Shown here piece by piece: positions 43,235 to 54,665 of a DNA stretch of 64,000 nt. Source of the DNA: Cynocephalus volans (lineage: Eukaryota; Chordata; Mammalia; Dermoptera; Cynocephalidae); assembly GCF_027409185.1 (NCBI RefSeq), contig NC_084469.1:102921835-102985834 (forward strand), written 5' to 3'. The notes below the pieces were generated by a model. It ran no database searches. It was not told the origin of the DNA and saw only the letters and a program-made list of their open reading frames with translations. The stretch's first letter is position 1. Each line of letters starts with the position of its first letter. Made by a program: the position numbers and the translations under genes.

Positions 43235-44510
43235 CTACAGAAGCCATCCTAATGGGTGTGAAGTGGCATCTCGTTGTTGTTTTGATTTACATTTCCCTGA
43301 TCACTAAGGCCATTCCTATATATTTTCTGGAGAAATGCCTATTTGAGTCCTTTGCCTATTTTTTTTTACTGAGTTGTTTGGTTTTTTGTTTTTGTTGAGT
43401 TTTAGGAGTTATTTATTTATTTATTTATTGACAGCTGGATGGTACAGGTATCCGAAACCTTGACCTTGGTGTTATCAACACCAAGCTGTAACCAGCTGAG
43501 TAACCAGCCAGCCCCAGGAGTTCTTTATATGTTCTAGATATTAATCCCTTGCCAGATACGTGATTTGCAAAAATTTTCTCTCATTCTGTGGATTGCCTTT
43601 TCACTCTCTGAATAGTGTCCTTTGATGCAGAAAAGTTTTTCATTTTGATGAAGTCCAATTTATTTTTCTTTGGTTGCCTGTGCTTTCGGTGTTGTATCTA
43701 AGAAACCATTGCCAAATCCAGTGTCATGAAGCTTCTAAGAGTTTTATAGTTTTAGCTTTTATGTTTAGGTATTTGATCCATTTTGAGTTAATTTTTGTAT
43801 ATAGTGTAAGGTAAGGATCCAACTTCATTCTTTTTCATGTGGATATCGTTTTCCTAGTGCAATTGGTTGAAAAGATTATCCTTTCCCCATTGAACGATCT
43901 TGTCACCTTTGTTGAAGACAATTTGACCATGTATGCGAGGGTTTATTTCTGGGCTCTTTATTCTGTTCCATTGGTCTTTACATCTGTCTTTATGTCAGTA
44001 CCACACTGTTTTGATTACTGTAGCTTTGTAGTCAATTTTGAAATCAGGAAGAGTGAGTCCTCCAAGTTTGTTCTTCTTTTTCAAGACTGTTTTGGCTATT
44101 TAGGGTCCCTTGAGATTCTGTATAAATTTTAGGATGGGTTTTTCTGTTTCTGCAAAAATCGTCATTGGGCTTTTGATAGGGATTGCATTGAATCTGTAAA
44201 TCACTTTGGCTAATATTGACATCTGAAGTCTTCTAATCCATGAACATGGGATATCTTTCCATTTATCTATGTCTGTAATTTCTTTCAACAACACTTTGTA
44301 GTTTTCAATATACAAGTCTTGCCTCCTTGTTTACATTTATTCCTATGTATTTTATTCATTTTGATGCTATTTCAAATGGAGTTGTTTTTTAATTTCCTTT
44401 CTGGTTTGTTCATTGTTAGTATATAGAAATGCAACTGCTTTTTGTGTATTGTCAGTATCCTGCAACTTTGCTGAATTTATTAGTCAGTTCTGTGAGTTTT
44501 GACATATGTA
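43235..44510 (-). mobile_element. Antisense L1 fragment with ORF2 remnant
   Basis: A second L1 block in reverse. On the minus strand at 44100-44315 a frame reads [20 protein letters not shown] and PKSPMTIF-like text (actual [12 protein letters not shown]), the C-terminal part of L1 ORF2. It is truncated and cannot be active. Confidence 0.82.
43410..43515 (-). mobile_element. Monomeric tRNA-Ile-type SINE
   Basis: TTTA-type tail, GACAGCTGGATGGTACAGG to AACCAGCCAGCCCC, flanked by AGGAGTT copies, inserted in L1. Confidence 0.8.
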
Positions 44511-45240
44511 TAATGTGGTGATACCACACTATGGCTTCTTTAACTTATCACAAGTCATTTGAAACTGATCCAAGTTGTTTTGTGTATCAGTAGTACATTT
44601 TGTGTTTTTTATGGTGAAACAGTATTCCATGGTATGGATCTGCCACAATGTATCCATTCACCAATTGATGGACATTTTGGTTGTGACCAGTTTCTGCTGG
44701 TTATGAACAGAGCTGCCGTAAACAATTGTGAACAGGTTTTTGGGTGGACATATATTTTCATTTATCTTGGGTAAATACACAGGAGTAGATTTGTTAGATC
44801 ATGGTAAGTATATATGTTATTTCATAAAAAGTGATAAACTGTCTTCCAAAGTGGCTGTATCACTTTGCATTCCCACCAGCAATGTTCTAGTTCTTCACAC
44901 CCTTGACAACACTTGGTATTGCCTGTTTTTGTTAGTTTGTTTTAGCCATCCTAGTAGGTATAAGGTGGGATTTTATTATTTTAATTTGCATTTCCCTAAG
45001 GACAAATGATGTTTACTAGGCTTATTTGCCGTCAGTGTATCTTCTTTGGTGAACTGTCCAAATTTTTGCTCATTTTTTTTTATTGGGATGTTTGTCTTCT
45101 TCTTATTGAGTTTTGAGGGTTCATTGTATATTCTGGATACAAGTCCTTTGTCACATTTTTTTCCCAATCTGTTGATTGTCTTTCGATTTTCTTGACAGCA
45201 TCTTTTGCAGAGCAGAAGTTTCATGGTGATTTTTAAAAAG
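44511..45240 (-). mobile_element. Third antisense L1 3' fragment
   Basis: Contains CAGTATTCCATGGTATGGAT, CACCAATTGATGGACATTTT and TTCCAAAGTGGCTGTATCAC, the reverse of an L1 3' UTR of another subtype. Confidence 0.78.
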
Positions 45241-45484
45241 TTTTTTAAAGTTTGTTTCTTAAAAAGAAGTTTGAATTTTTAAATTTAAAATTTCTAGTTT
45301 CTTTCCCAAATTTGGAATATCTGGCTACTCAGGGGCTCCATCCCACCTTGCTTTCTATGTTGGCTGTCTGGATCCTAGGAACATTTGCTCTAATGAGGGG
45401 AATGTTCTCTAATGGGGGTCAAGTAGGCAGGGGCAGCAGTTAACATTTTGGTGGGAGGAGTCACAAGACCTAGTTTCAAATTCT

Positions 45485-45591
45485 TTTTTTTTTTTTTCTG
45501 TTGGCTGGTGTGGGGATCCGAACCCTTGACCCTTGACCCTTGACCTTGGTGATATCAGCACCACACTCTACCAACTGAGCTAACTGGCCAG
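45485..45591 (-). mobile_element. Monomeric tRNA-type SINE with triplicated word
   Basis: T-run, TGTTGGCTGGTGTGGGG, then ACCCTTG-type heptamers repeated three times in place of one, ending GCTAACTGGCCAGG. Flanked by TTCAAATTCT copies. Confidence 0.82.
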
Positions 45592-45785
45592 GTTCTGGGT
45601 TCAAATTCTGACCCTGCCATGATCTTGCTGTGTGACCCAGAGCTAATCATTCTCCAGTTTGAGTCTCAGTTTCTTCATCCGTAAAATGAGGTTAATGAAG
45701 TCTCTTCCCCACACTGCAGTACTGGCCCAGAAAAAAAGGCTCAGTATATGGAAGATGGTATTATCATCTTGGTCTAGGAGATTTC

Positions 45786-45936
45786 TAACTTTTTTCTTTT
45801 TTTTTTTTTCTTTGTCTTTTTTTGTGACCGGCTGCACCGCACTCAGGCCATCCCTATATAGGATCCGAACCCGCGGTGGGAGCGCTGCTGCGCTCCCAGC
45901 GCCGCACTCTCCCGAGTGCGCCATGGGGTCGGCCCC
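45786..45936 (-). mobile_element. SINE subtype with GC-rich hairpin
   Basis: Reverse copy ending GTGCGCCATGGGGTCGGCCC. Between the tRNA-like boxes it carries a GC-rich near-palindrome (GGGAGCGCTGCTGCGCTCCC), then TATATAGG and a short second part. Distinct from the common dimers; see also 56263. Confidence 0.75.
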
Positions 45937-46262
45937 TAACTTATTTCTTAGCAGAGGCATCATTCCAATAAAATCTTATGCTGACTCTCAGTAGGTAGGA
46001 CTGGAAAGGGGAGGGCTCCTATCCACTCTCCCTCCCCTATTGTACCCCTCACAGTAGGTCTTGTGGTCCACTGACCAGTCTAACTCCCTTGCTTTCACAA
46101 TGGTGTAACAGACCAGAGAGGGTAGTGGCCTTCCCAAGGCCGCACAGCACATTCTAGGCACACAGCTCACCACTCTCATCCTTATTCTTTGTATCAACTG
46201 CCTTACTGAGTCTACTTCCCAAGGGGTCTATATGGGGTTGATAGACTGACAATTGCCAACAG

Positions 46263-46369
46263 TTTTTTTTTTTTTTTTTTTTTTTGCCGCTGTCCGGTTT
46301 GGAGATCTAAACCCATGACCTCGGTGTTACAAGGCTGCACTCTAACCAACTATGCTAACCAGCCAGCCC
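46263..46369 (-). mobile_element. Monomeric tRNA-Ile-type SINE
   Basis: T-run, GCCGCTGTCCGGTTTGGAG to GCTAACCAGCCAGCCC. Confidence 0.8.
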
Positions 46370-46620
46370 TGCCAATGCTTTTGAGCTCTGGGCTCAAAAA
46401 CTCACTGTTCTACGTATTTTATCTGTGTTGACACTGGTCACCTAGATGACCCGAGTCAGGTGGCTCTTGTCCCCATTTTGTGAATGAGGAAACTGATGAT
46501 TTACTTTCCACAGGTTACACAGCAGGCACATAACACAGCCTTGGGTCTCCCTGCCTCATCCTGGGGGTCTCTGTCTCACTAGTGTCCTGCTGTCTCCCCT
46601 CTCTCTGTATCTACATCTTT

Positions 46621-46791
46621 TTTTTTTTTTTTTTTTAAAAGATGACCGGTAAGGGGATCTTAACCCTTGACTTGGTGTTGTGAGCACCACGCTCAGCCAG
46701 TGAGCTAACCGGCCATCTGTATATGGGATCCGAACCCGAGGCCTTGGTGTTCTCAGCACCGTACTCTCCCGAGTGAGCCACGGGCCGGCCC
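46621..46791 (-). mobile_element. Dimeric tRNA-Ile-type SINE with perfect TSD
   Basis: Reverse dimer ending GAGCCACGGGCCGGCCC. TGTATCTACATCTTT is duplicated exactly (46606-46620 and 46792-46806). Confidence 0.92.
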
Positions 46792-48060
46792 TGTATCTAC
46801 ATCTTTGTCACAGTCTGTCTGCATCTCCACTACAGCCACACTAGCTTCTTTGCTAGCCCATGGACAAAAACCGAATCCTGCCCCAGGGCCTTTGCACTGG
46901 ATTTCCCTCTGCCTGGAGTGCTTTCTCCCACCTCCTGACTTGTGTGGCTCCTTCCCATCCTTCAGCCCTGCTGAGATGTCACCTCCTCAGTAAGGCCTGC
47001 CCTGACCATGGCATGGCACATCCAATTCAATGTATTCATTCATTCATTCATTCATTCATATGTTTAATGATTCATTCAACAAACACATCGTGGGTATCCA
47101 CTGTGTGCCCGGCCATGTTCTCAGCCCCGGGGACACAGCTGTGAACAAAGCAGACAAACATTCCTGCTCTGCAGAACTTCGTTTTAGAAGGGAAGGTAAA
47201 CAGTAAAGAAGATAAGTAAAATATAGATTATGTCAGGTAAGCAGTATTTTGTGTGTGTGTGTGTTTTTAAAGAATGAAAATAGGAAATATCAGGGCAAGG
47301 GTTGAAATTTTAGGTAGGTTGGTCAGGGAAGGTCTCCCTGAGGAGGTGACATTTGAGCTGAGGCCTAAAGGAGGTCAAGGAGGAGCCACTGGAGATCTGG
47401 GCAGGAAAAACAGCCCGTGCAAAGGCCCTAAGGCATGAATGTTTCTGGAATGTTTAGGGACCAGCAAGGAAGATATTGTGGCTGGAGCAGAGTGAGTAAA
47501 GTGGGGAGTGGGAAGTCATGCGGCAGGACCTACAGCAGCAGTGAGGGCTTTGGCTCTGGTTCTGAGTGAGGTGGGAGCTATAGAAGGTTCTGAGCAGAGG
47601 AGGGATGTGACCTGACTCAGGTGTTCACAGGCTCTCTCTGGTGGCTGTGGAAGGAAAAGACTGGGGGTGAAAACAGGAGCTGGGGACCAGGGGAGAGGTG
47701 AATATACTGGTCCAGGATAGGGTTGACGGTGGGCTGGCCAAGAAGGGGGTAAATAGACAGATTGTGGATAGATTTTGGCAGTGGGGCTGATTTGAGGTGC
47801 CAAGGAAAGAGTGGAGCCTAGGATGACCCCACTGCATTTAGCTTTGGGGTGTCCCCAGCCCCTGCAACAGGGCCTGGTGCTCAGCAACCATTTGGTCTCT
47901 GCAGTTCCCTGTCTCCCACATGTTTTGGGGTTTCCGTCTCTCTTTAACATCCTCTACCTGCATCCCCCCTTCCAGGAATTTTCTAGGTCTCCTCATTCCT
48001 CTTGACCTCCCCAACACCCTCTCGGCCTCCCTAACCTGTCTTCCCTCCTGTCCTCTGCAG

Positions 48061-48252
48061 CTTCGAGGCAGAGAATGGGCCAACGCCATCACCCGGCCGC
48101 AGCCCCCTGGACTCGCAGGCGAGCCCAGGGCTCGTGTTGCATGCCGGGGTGGCCACCAGCCAGCGCCGGGAGTCCTTCCTCTACCGTTCAGACAGCGACT
48201 ATGACATGTCACCGAAGAACATGTCCCGGAACTCGTCGGTCACCAGCGAGGC
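48061..48252 (+). CDS. PDE4A: PDE4A first common exon, UCR1 with PKA site
   Basis: Acceptor CCTCTGCAG; begins with the base that completes the split codon, then [20 protein letters not shown] to [10 protein letters not shown] (split). It carries the UCR1 PKA site [15 protein letters not shown], Ser at about 151 in PDE4A4 numbering, whose phosphorylation activates long isoforms. Donor GTGAGC. All four long starts join here. Confidence 0.97.
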
Positions 48253-48626
48253 GTGAGCACCATCCTCCCCACCTGCCAGCTCCCCCAGGCCTGGCTCCAC
48301 CAGAAGCTGCCCTTTCCAGCAAGGAGTGGGAGTGCCCACCCCCAACCTCCTCAAACCCCATCTTGTGCCTCCCCCCAAAAGGACTCAGTCCTCTTATAGC
48401 ACTTCCACCCAAGGAGTTATGAGTGCCAACCCTATCTCTGCCCCCGCTGTCCCCCTATTCCCCCCACCAAGCCCAGCCCCTGCAGTATATTTACCCCTTC
48501 CCCGCTTCATCTCTGCTCCCCCCACTCACCTGAGCTGCTCTCCCTGCCCACCATTGCTCTGGGTTCAGCCCTCACAGAGTGTTGCATCTCTGGGCACCCG
48601 TGACCTGCCGCTGTCCTTGATTTCAG
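48253..48626 (+). other. Short intron in UCR1
   Basis: C-rich unique sequence, no other feature seen. Confidence 0.7.
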
Positions 48627-48663
48627 GCACGCCGAGGATCTCATTGTAACACCGTTTGCCCAG
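48627..48663 (+). CDS. PDE4A: PDE4A UCR1 exon (37 bp)
   Basis: Codes A-HAEDLIVTPFAQ (residues 177-189). Acceptor TGATTTCAG, donor GTGAGA. This very small exon is typical of PDE4 long isoforms. Confidence 0.95.
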
Positions 48664-48773
48664 GTGAGACACCCCCCTCCCCAAATGGTTAAGGAGGGCA
48701 GGGGCCCCAGCCCTCCCCCACACTTGGGCAAAGGGGCCCAGCCACCTGTCCTCACTGCGGCGCCCCTTCCCAG

Positions 48774-48844
48774 GTGTTGGCCAGTCTCCGGAGCGTTCGC
48801 AGCAACTTCTCACTCCTGACCAATGTGCCCATTCCCAGCAACAA
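48774..48844 (+). CDS. PDE4A: PDE4A UCR1 exon (71 bp)
   Basis: Codes VLASLRSVRSNFSLLTNVPI to PSN plus two bases (190-213), the second part of UCR1. Acceptor CTTCCCAG, donor GTAAGT. Confidence 0.96.
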
Positions 48845-49716
48845 GTAAGTCGAGGCTGGGCCCCAAAACCCATGATCGTGAGCCTAAGCACACCTGGGTT
48901 TGGCTATCAACCCTGCTGTGTGGCCTCAGGCAAGCACTTGACTTCTCTGAACCTCTGTTCAGGCAAAAACTCCCTTATAGCCAGTGAGTCATTGTGGTTT
49001 GAGAGCCTAAGACACACGAGCTTTTATAAAGAAAAATCTAGGGAGGTAAGGCCACAGCCCCAGCCCCAGGACCACTCTAGGCCCTGACACCAACTTGCTG
49101 GGCAATTGGCATCCTGTGGTGTTTCTGTTTCCCCTCAGTAAAATGGGAATTATGATAATGCCTCCATTAGATAGCTGCTGTGGGGAGTCCAGGAGATGGT
49201 ATAGAGAAAGAACTAGAACATTGCCCTGCACATGATAAGTCCTCCCTAAATACGAGTTGTTCTTATTATTTTAGGGCAGGGGGTGTGACTGAGTGCTGCT
49301 GGTTCCTTTGTGGGTAGGGGGCAGAGCCATTCTCAGAGGAGTTGGGAGGTGGTTGTCCAGGGAGCAGAGACTTTGGGAACACAGGACCTGACCCTACCAC
49401 TGATCAGCCATGTGGTCTTGAGGAAGCCGGTTCACCTCCTTACGCTTCAATTTCCTCATCTGTAAAATGGGTTCTTGTGGGGCTCATTGAGAGGCTGCAG
49501 GCAGAGTACATGGCAGTGTGCCTGGGCCAGAGTAAGTGCTCAGAAAAAGAAAAACATGCCAAGGTCAAAGGTTCGGATCCCCATACCGGCCAACTGCCAA
49601 AGAAAAAAAAAGAAAAGAAAAGAAAGAAAAAAAGGAAAACTAGCACCACTCACAAAGAGGGGGATGCAGGGATCTGGGGGTGCCCAGACTGACATTGGAG
49701 CCCCATTTCTTTGCAG
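48845..49716 (+). other. Intron with MIR and truncated SINE
   Basis: Contains a MIR-like segment (about 49380-49530) and a 5'-truncated tRNA-type SINE (49548-49640). Confidence 0.7.
49548..49640 (+). mobile_element. 5'-truncated tRNA-type SINE
   Basis: It keeps GCCAAGGTCAAAGGTTCGG, CCGGCCAACTGCC and an AAAG-rich tail. Confidence 0.72.
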
Positions 49717-49766
49717 GCGGTCCCCGCTGGGCGGCCCACCCCCAGTCTGCAAGGCCACGCTGTCAG
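49717..49766 (+). CDS. PDE4A: PDE4A linker exon (50 bp)
   Basis: Codes [17 protein letters not shown] plus one base (213-230), the linker between UCR1 and UCR2. Acceptor CTTTGCAG, donor GTAGCT (off consensus, but the frame and human homology support it). Confidence 0.93.
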
Positions 49767-49956
49767 GTAGCTAAGCCGAGGGGGTGGGAATGGGCTCCTC
49801 TTGCAGCCCCAGTGGGGATGCCTCAACCGCGGTGGCTGTCTCACCCCCTTCCCCAGGACGCCACTCAGCTGGCGGACCCCCATCACTGTGGGCTGGGGTC
49901 TCTGGGGGTCTGCCTGGGGACCCTGTCAGCCATCACTCCGGCTGCTTCTTCCCCAG

Positions 49957-50069
49957 AGGAGACATGCCAGCAGTTGGCCCGGGAAACTCTGGAGGAGCTG
50001 GACTGGTGTCTGGAGCAACTGGAGACCATGCAGACCTACCGCTCTGTCAGCGAGATGGCCTCACACAAG
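49957..50069 (+). CDS. PDE4A: PDE4A UCR2 exon
   Basis: Codes [19 protein letters not shown] to SVSEMASHK (230-267). UCR2 pairs with UCR1 and covers the catalytic pocket. Acceptor TTCCCCAG; donor GTGTGC, followed within 7 bp by a 33-base G run. Confidence 0.96.
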
Positions 50070-50074
50070 GTGTG

Positions 50075-50075
<1 letters not shown>

Positions 50076-50108
<33 letters not shown>
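50076..50108 (+). repeat. Homopolymer run of 33 G
   Basis: An unbroken run of G six bases after a splice donor. Such runs are often mis-sized in assemblies; it could form a G-quadruplex. Confidence 0.85.
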
Positions 50109-50109
<1 letters not shown>

Positions 50110-51433
50110 GCCTTTGGGTGGAGCCATCTACTGGGCGGGGCTACGGGACGGGGTCAATCCCTGGGTGGGACTGGCCGGGGCTATGGTGGGGCCAACCACT
50201 AGGTGGGTCCTGTGGGCGGAGCCAACCACTATTGATGAGGGCGGGGCCAATCTCTGGGTGGGGCCTACAGATAGGGCCAATTCCTGGGCTGGGCGCACCT
50301 TTTGGGGACAGCTTCAGGATTTGTAGTTCCTGTAGATTCTTACTTTTCCCGGGCCTGGAGGAGCCTGGTGTGTACTGGGGTTTGTGCATCTGGTTGTACA
50401 TCTGTCTATAGGTGACCATCTCTATTGGGCGGGGTTGTATGCTTGTATGGTCTGCGGGTATGTATCTATGTCTATGCGTCTGTGTAGCTGTTGATTTGTT
50501 GGCTACCTATTTGCAGCACTGGTGTGTTTGCCACTGAGGGGTGGCGCGCAGGCGTGTACCTGTGGAGTGTGTATAGGGGTACACAGGTGATTGTGTAAGG
50601 CTCTGGCTGTGCTGGAGCGGTGTGTATGTCTGCGGGTGTGAGTTGGTCCAGGTGAGAATCTGTGTATCTCTATGTGTTTGCAGGGCTGCAGGGGAGGGTG
50701 CAAGCCTTCCATGTACAGGTGTGCAGACCGTGCACTGCACAACTCCAGGGGGCACCATTCAGAAAGCAGGCAGTGTGAATGATGTTTCCTAGAGTTGTAC
50801 AGCATGGTGGCAGCCCTTGTGGGTGGATGCCTATCAGGAAATGAGTGTGCAGGTGGGGGTGTCTTTGTTTGGGGGTGCATACATCTGTGGGTGGAGGCTT
50901 GTCTGAGAACGTGCGAGTCTGAGGGCGATTGTGTTCCTGAGGATGGGTCAAGCATCTGAGAATGACTGTGTCTCTGTGTATGGGTCTGCGGGTGTTCTGC
51001 GATGGTGTGCGTGTGTGTATTTGTGTATCTGTGGGAGTGAGTGTGAGTGTTCCCTTATGGATTTGTCGGGGCATATTTGTGTCCAAGGGCATAAGGATAT
51101 TTCTGCTTGCTTGAAAGTGTCTGTGGGTGTGTTGAGTGCGTGTGTGTCCGGTGTTTGGGTGCTAGTCCCTAGGTGTGTGTCTGTGTTCTTGGAAGGGGTG
51201 TGTCTGCAGGCATTTGTATCTCTGGGTGCTCAGCTGCATGGCTATAAATGTGTTGGACATCACAGTTGTGACTGTATCCAGGTGTGTGTGTGTGTATGTG
51301 TGAATGCACATGCACGTGTGTGTGATTGTGTGATGTTTAATTGCAGGACTGAAAGCATTTCGGTATCTGTGTGTGTTCGAATGTCAAGTGTCTGGGTGTG
51401 TGTTGGTGTCCATGGAAGAAGTGTCTCAGGGTA

Positions 51434-51434
<1 letters not shown>

Positions 51435-51471
<37 letters not shown>
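51435..51471 (+). repeat. (GT)n microsatellite
   Basis: About 18 perfect GT units, in a larger GT-rich, imperfect region. Confidence 0.9.
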
Positions 51472-51472
<1 letters not shown>

Positions 51473-52032
51473 AGTGTCTGGGTGTGTTTCCATCTCTGAG
51501 TGTGTCCATGGAGGGGACATTTTCTCACAGGGGGGTGTGGGCCTCTCCGCCTCTCCCCTTGCAGCCCCACCTGGGTCCTGGCTGAGGCCTGTGGGCTCCG
51601 ATGCCCCTTTAACGCCCCCCCACCCCCAGCACCACCTGACATCGCATGCAGCCGGCCGGTGGTGCTGCAGTGAGCTCGCACACGCACACACACCGGTGCA
51701 CACACGGAGCCCCTAGCCTCCGCAGCCTCTTCCAGGACCCTTGTCCTGTCCCCCCATGGGCAGGGGCCCCCTGCTGCCACTGCATCCAGCCACCGCAGAG
51801 GGGGGGCCCATCAGGGCCAGGGGCTGGTGGACCATGTAACCAGGGCTGCCTCCGGGAGCGCGGAGGGGAAGGGAGCCCCCAGCCCTGCTGGGCCGGCCCA
51901 GGCCCCTCCGCGGCTCCCTGTTCCACTTCCCACCCGCCCAGCACCCCCCTCCCTGAGGCTGTTAACCCCGGGACGCCCCAAGCTCAGCCTCTGTGTGCAG
52001 CAGGCAGCCCTGAGCAGGGCTAAGGCTCCAAG

Positions 52033-52098
52033 ATGCCCTTGGTGGATTTCTTCTGCGAGACCTGCTCCAAGCCCTGGCTGGTGGGCTGGTGGGACCAG
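52033..52098 (+). CDS. PDE4A: PDE4A1 (supershort isoform) first exon
   Basis: Codes 22 residues, MPLVDFFCETCSKPWLVGWW plus DQ, then donor GTAGGG in phase 0, joining the exon at 53596. The PWLVGWWDQ part is the TAPAS-1 membrane-insertion helix, which anchors this isoform to membranes. The predicted PDE4A1 protein is 616 residues and has only part of UCR2. Confidence 0.96.
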
Positions 52099-53595
52099 GT
52101 AGGGGAAAGAAAGGCGGAGGATGGGTGGGAGACCTACCCGGCCCTCCACCTCAGACCCTCCAGCCCCTGTGTGGCCGTGTGTGCAGCTGTGCACGTGTGT
52201 GGCCTGGAGATAAAGGCTTGTGATCATCTCTGTGTGACCCAGGGCTGGGTGTGGATGGCGGGAGGCTGGGGGTGTGTGGCTCTCCTTGGGGGGGGAGGGG
52301 GGTTGGGTCTCCTGCTGGGTGTGACTGTATGAGTGTCTGGATGTGTGTATGTCTGCGATGGTGTGTGTCCCCCTGGCCATATGCTTGTTTGCCTGGGTGT
52401 TGGTGTGGCCCTGTCTGGATCATATGGTTCTGACTGTGGTGTTGTATACTGGGCCACGTTTGTGAGCCCAGAGCTGGCTGATATTTTGGGGGCAGGTGGC
52501 CCCAAATGTCAGTGACTGCCATATTGTGTGTCTCAGGTGTGTGACAATGTAGGACTGGGAGCCTGCAAATCTGTGCAGTTGTGTGAGATTTTGTGGGTCC
52601 ATCTTGTGTGTGTATGCATGTGTGTGTGTTATGTGTACCCAGGGTCTCTTGGTAGCACCAGGATGGGTGAGCACCCTGTCTCAGTGTGGCCCATGCAGGC
52701 TCACCCTTCCTGCCAAGTGTCCCTCTGGCATCACTGGACAGAGTATGCTCCTGCTTTGGGGGTGCTTTGGCACAGCTTGGGGGTGGGGAGCCAATGCCCT
52801 TTCTCCTCCATGCACAATGTCACAGCAGAGGCCTGTGTGAAATGGCATGGGGGGACCAGGAGGGGCTCCCAAGCCCAGTTTTGAGTATACTTCATTCATC
52901 TGTGCATCTGTCCACCTCCTTGAAGTTGGAGGAGGGGGGCTATGATGGGAACCCAACTCCCCCTCCCCTGGGTGACCAAACTGGGGTTATCTCAGCTCAC
53001 TGCTCTCCCCTGCCCTGGCCAAACCTTCTCTTCCCCCAGAGCTTGGGCACTGCAACCCTTCTTCCAAACTGGGCAGGGGGCTGGGAGCCAGGACCCCCAG
53101 GGATTGGTGTCTCTGTCTGGGAAGACCTGGGCCAGGGGTAGCTCTGGGAAGGCAAGGGTTAAGGGGCTTCCAGCTTGCCCCCCTTTCCCCCAGCTCAGCA
53201 GCTGGTTGGAGGGGGAGTTGCTAAGGAGACTCCCATTGCCATGGTGACGGGAGTCTCCTGATACCCCATTGGCTCCCTGTTAGGCAGGAGGCCCTCCCTT
53301 CCACAGGTGCCCCTCTGGCTCCTCCTTAGGGGGAGTGTGGGGAAGGGAGTCCCTCTTTCCTCTGGAGGGGTATGCTGATCCTGATCCCCCAAGCCTGGGG
53401 ACCCCCATCCAGAGGTGGGAGGAAAGGAAAGGCTGCCCCCTCTCCCTCCAGCAGCCTGGTAGGGGCTCTGTCTGAGCAGAGAAATAGGAGGGACTTATGG
53501 GGTCTTCAGGAGTTTCTTGGGAAGTGCTGACACACACGCCCACCCCCCACTATGATTTCCCCATCATCCCTTCCTTCTTGACTCCTTTACCTTAG
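52099..53595 (+). other. Intron after the PDE4A1 exon
   Basis: GT-rich in its first half (52180-52640), unique after. No exon or mobile element was recognised. Confidence 0.7.
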
Positions 53596-53694
<99 letters not shown>

Positions 53695-53769
53695 TGAAGG
53701 GCAGCGTCTGGGTTGGAGGGACACAGGGGCTGGGGGGACTGCCCTAACCCTGGGTCCTAGTGCCAACAT

Positions 53770-54500
53770 TTACCCAGGGACCCTGACTCTTAACTCCCCA
53801 AAGGTCTAAGTCACCAAGCTCAAGAGTTCCCACAGTCATGATGCCCCCAAACTCAATAGGACCCCAACAGCATTTGAATATATGAGCTGAAAAGCCACTC
53901 CAAACTCAGTGCAATCCCAACAGAACTCTCAAACTCAAGACCACAGGAGACTTCCCAAAGTGAAATAGAATTCCTAAACTTTAAAAATAGTCTCTGAGAT
54001 GAAAAGCCTCCCAAATTCAGTAGAACCTAAAATTCAATAGAATCTCTAGACTTGGATTGGCATCCCCAAATTCAGAAGACTCCCCCAAGCTCAAGAGAGA
54101 TGCCCAAACTCCATAGGGTTCTCAAACTTAAGTAAACTCTGTGCTCTAGAGCCCACAAAGGACCCACAAACTTTGAAAATATTCCAAGCTAAGTAGCCCC
54201 CACAAATCAATAGAATCTCCAAACTTGGTGTGACCCCACAAATTCAGTTGACTCACAAAGCTTTAGATCCTCAAACTCAGTAGGATTCTTAAGCTTTGAA
54301 ACCTACAAAAGATTCTCCAAACTTGGGGGAATTTTCTAACTTGATGGAACCCCAATACAGTAGGATGCCCCAAATTCATAGGAACCCTTTACTAAGCTCA
54401 CGGGGACCTCAAACTCATCCTAACCTTTGAACCCAAGAGCCCCCGAGCTAAGGATATCCCTCCAAACTCAGGATAATATCCCCTTCACAATTTATTGCCA
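53770..54500. repeat. Degenerate CCCAAACTCAATAG minisatellite
   Basis: Imperfect units of about 25-35 bp share CCCCAAACTC, CAATAGAA and TCTCCAAACTT. Confidence 0.65.
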
Positions 54501-54539
54501 AACCCTAGAGGCCCCCAGCAAACTGAAGAGGAGGGTTCA

Positions 54540-54665
54540 GAGTTTCAAATGCTCCCACCAATGGGAGCATGGCATGCAAATGACCCCTACTAGACCCTGT
54601 CATTGACCGTAGCCAATGGAACATGGCATGCAAATGACCCCTATTAGATTCTGTCATTGACTGGC
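54540..54665. repeat. Imperfect tandem duplication
   Basis: GGCATGCAAATGACCCCTA and TCTGTCATTGAC- or CCTGTCATTGAC-like text occur twice with a spacing of about 60 bp. Confidence 0.75.

Larger units (their letters stand above)
38826..48060 (+). other. Large intron before the UCR1 exon
   Basis: About 9.2 kb without a supported exon. It has CA-rich sequence (39400-40000), two antisense L1 blocks (41280-42750 and 43235-45240) and many SINEs (41453, 41873, 42554, 43410, 45485, 45786, 46263, 46621). Confidence 0.8.
50070..52032 (+). other. Intron and promoter region before the PDE4A1 exon
   Basis: G-run at 50076-50108, then a long GT-rich stretch (50400-51480) with a pure (GT)n run at 51435-51471, and a GC-richer part (51560-52032) that probably holds the PDE4A1 promoter. 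No other exon seen. Confidence 0.7.

Noticed and set aside
44100-44315. Open frame with reverse-transcriptase-like text as a gene
   Set aside because: It is a short piece of L1 ORF2 inside a truncated, antisense L1.
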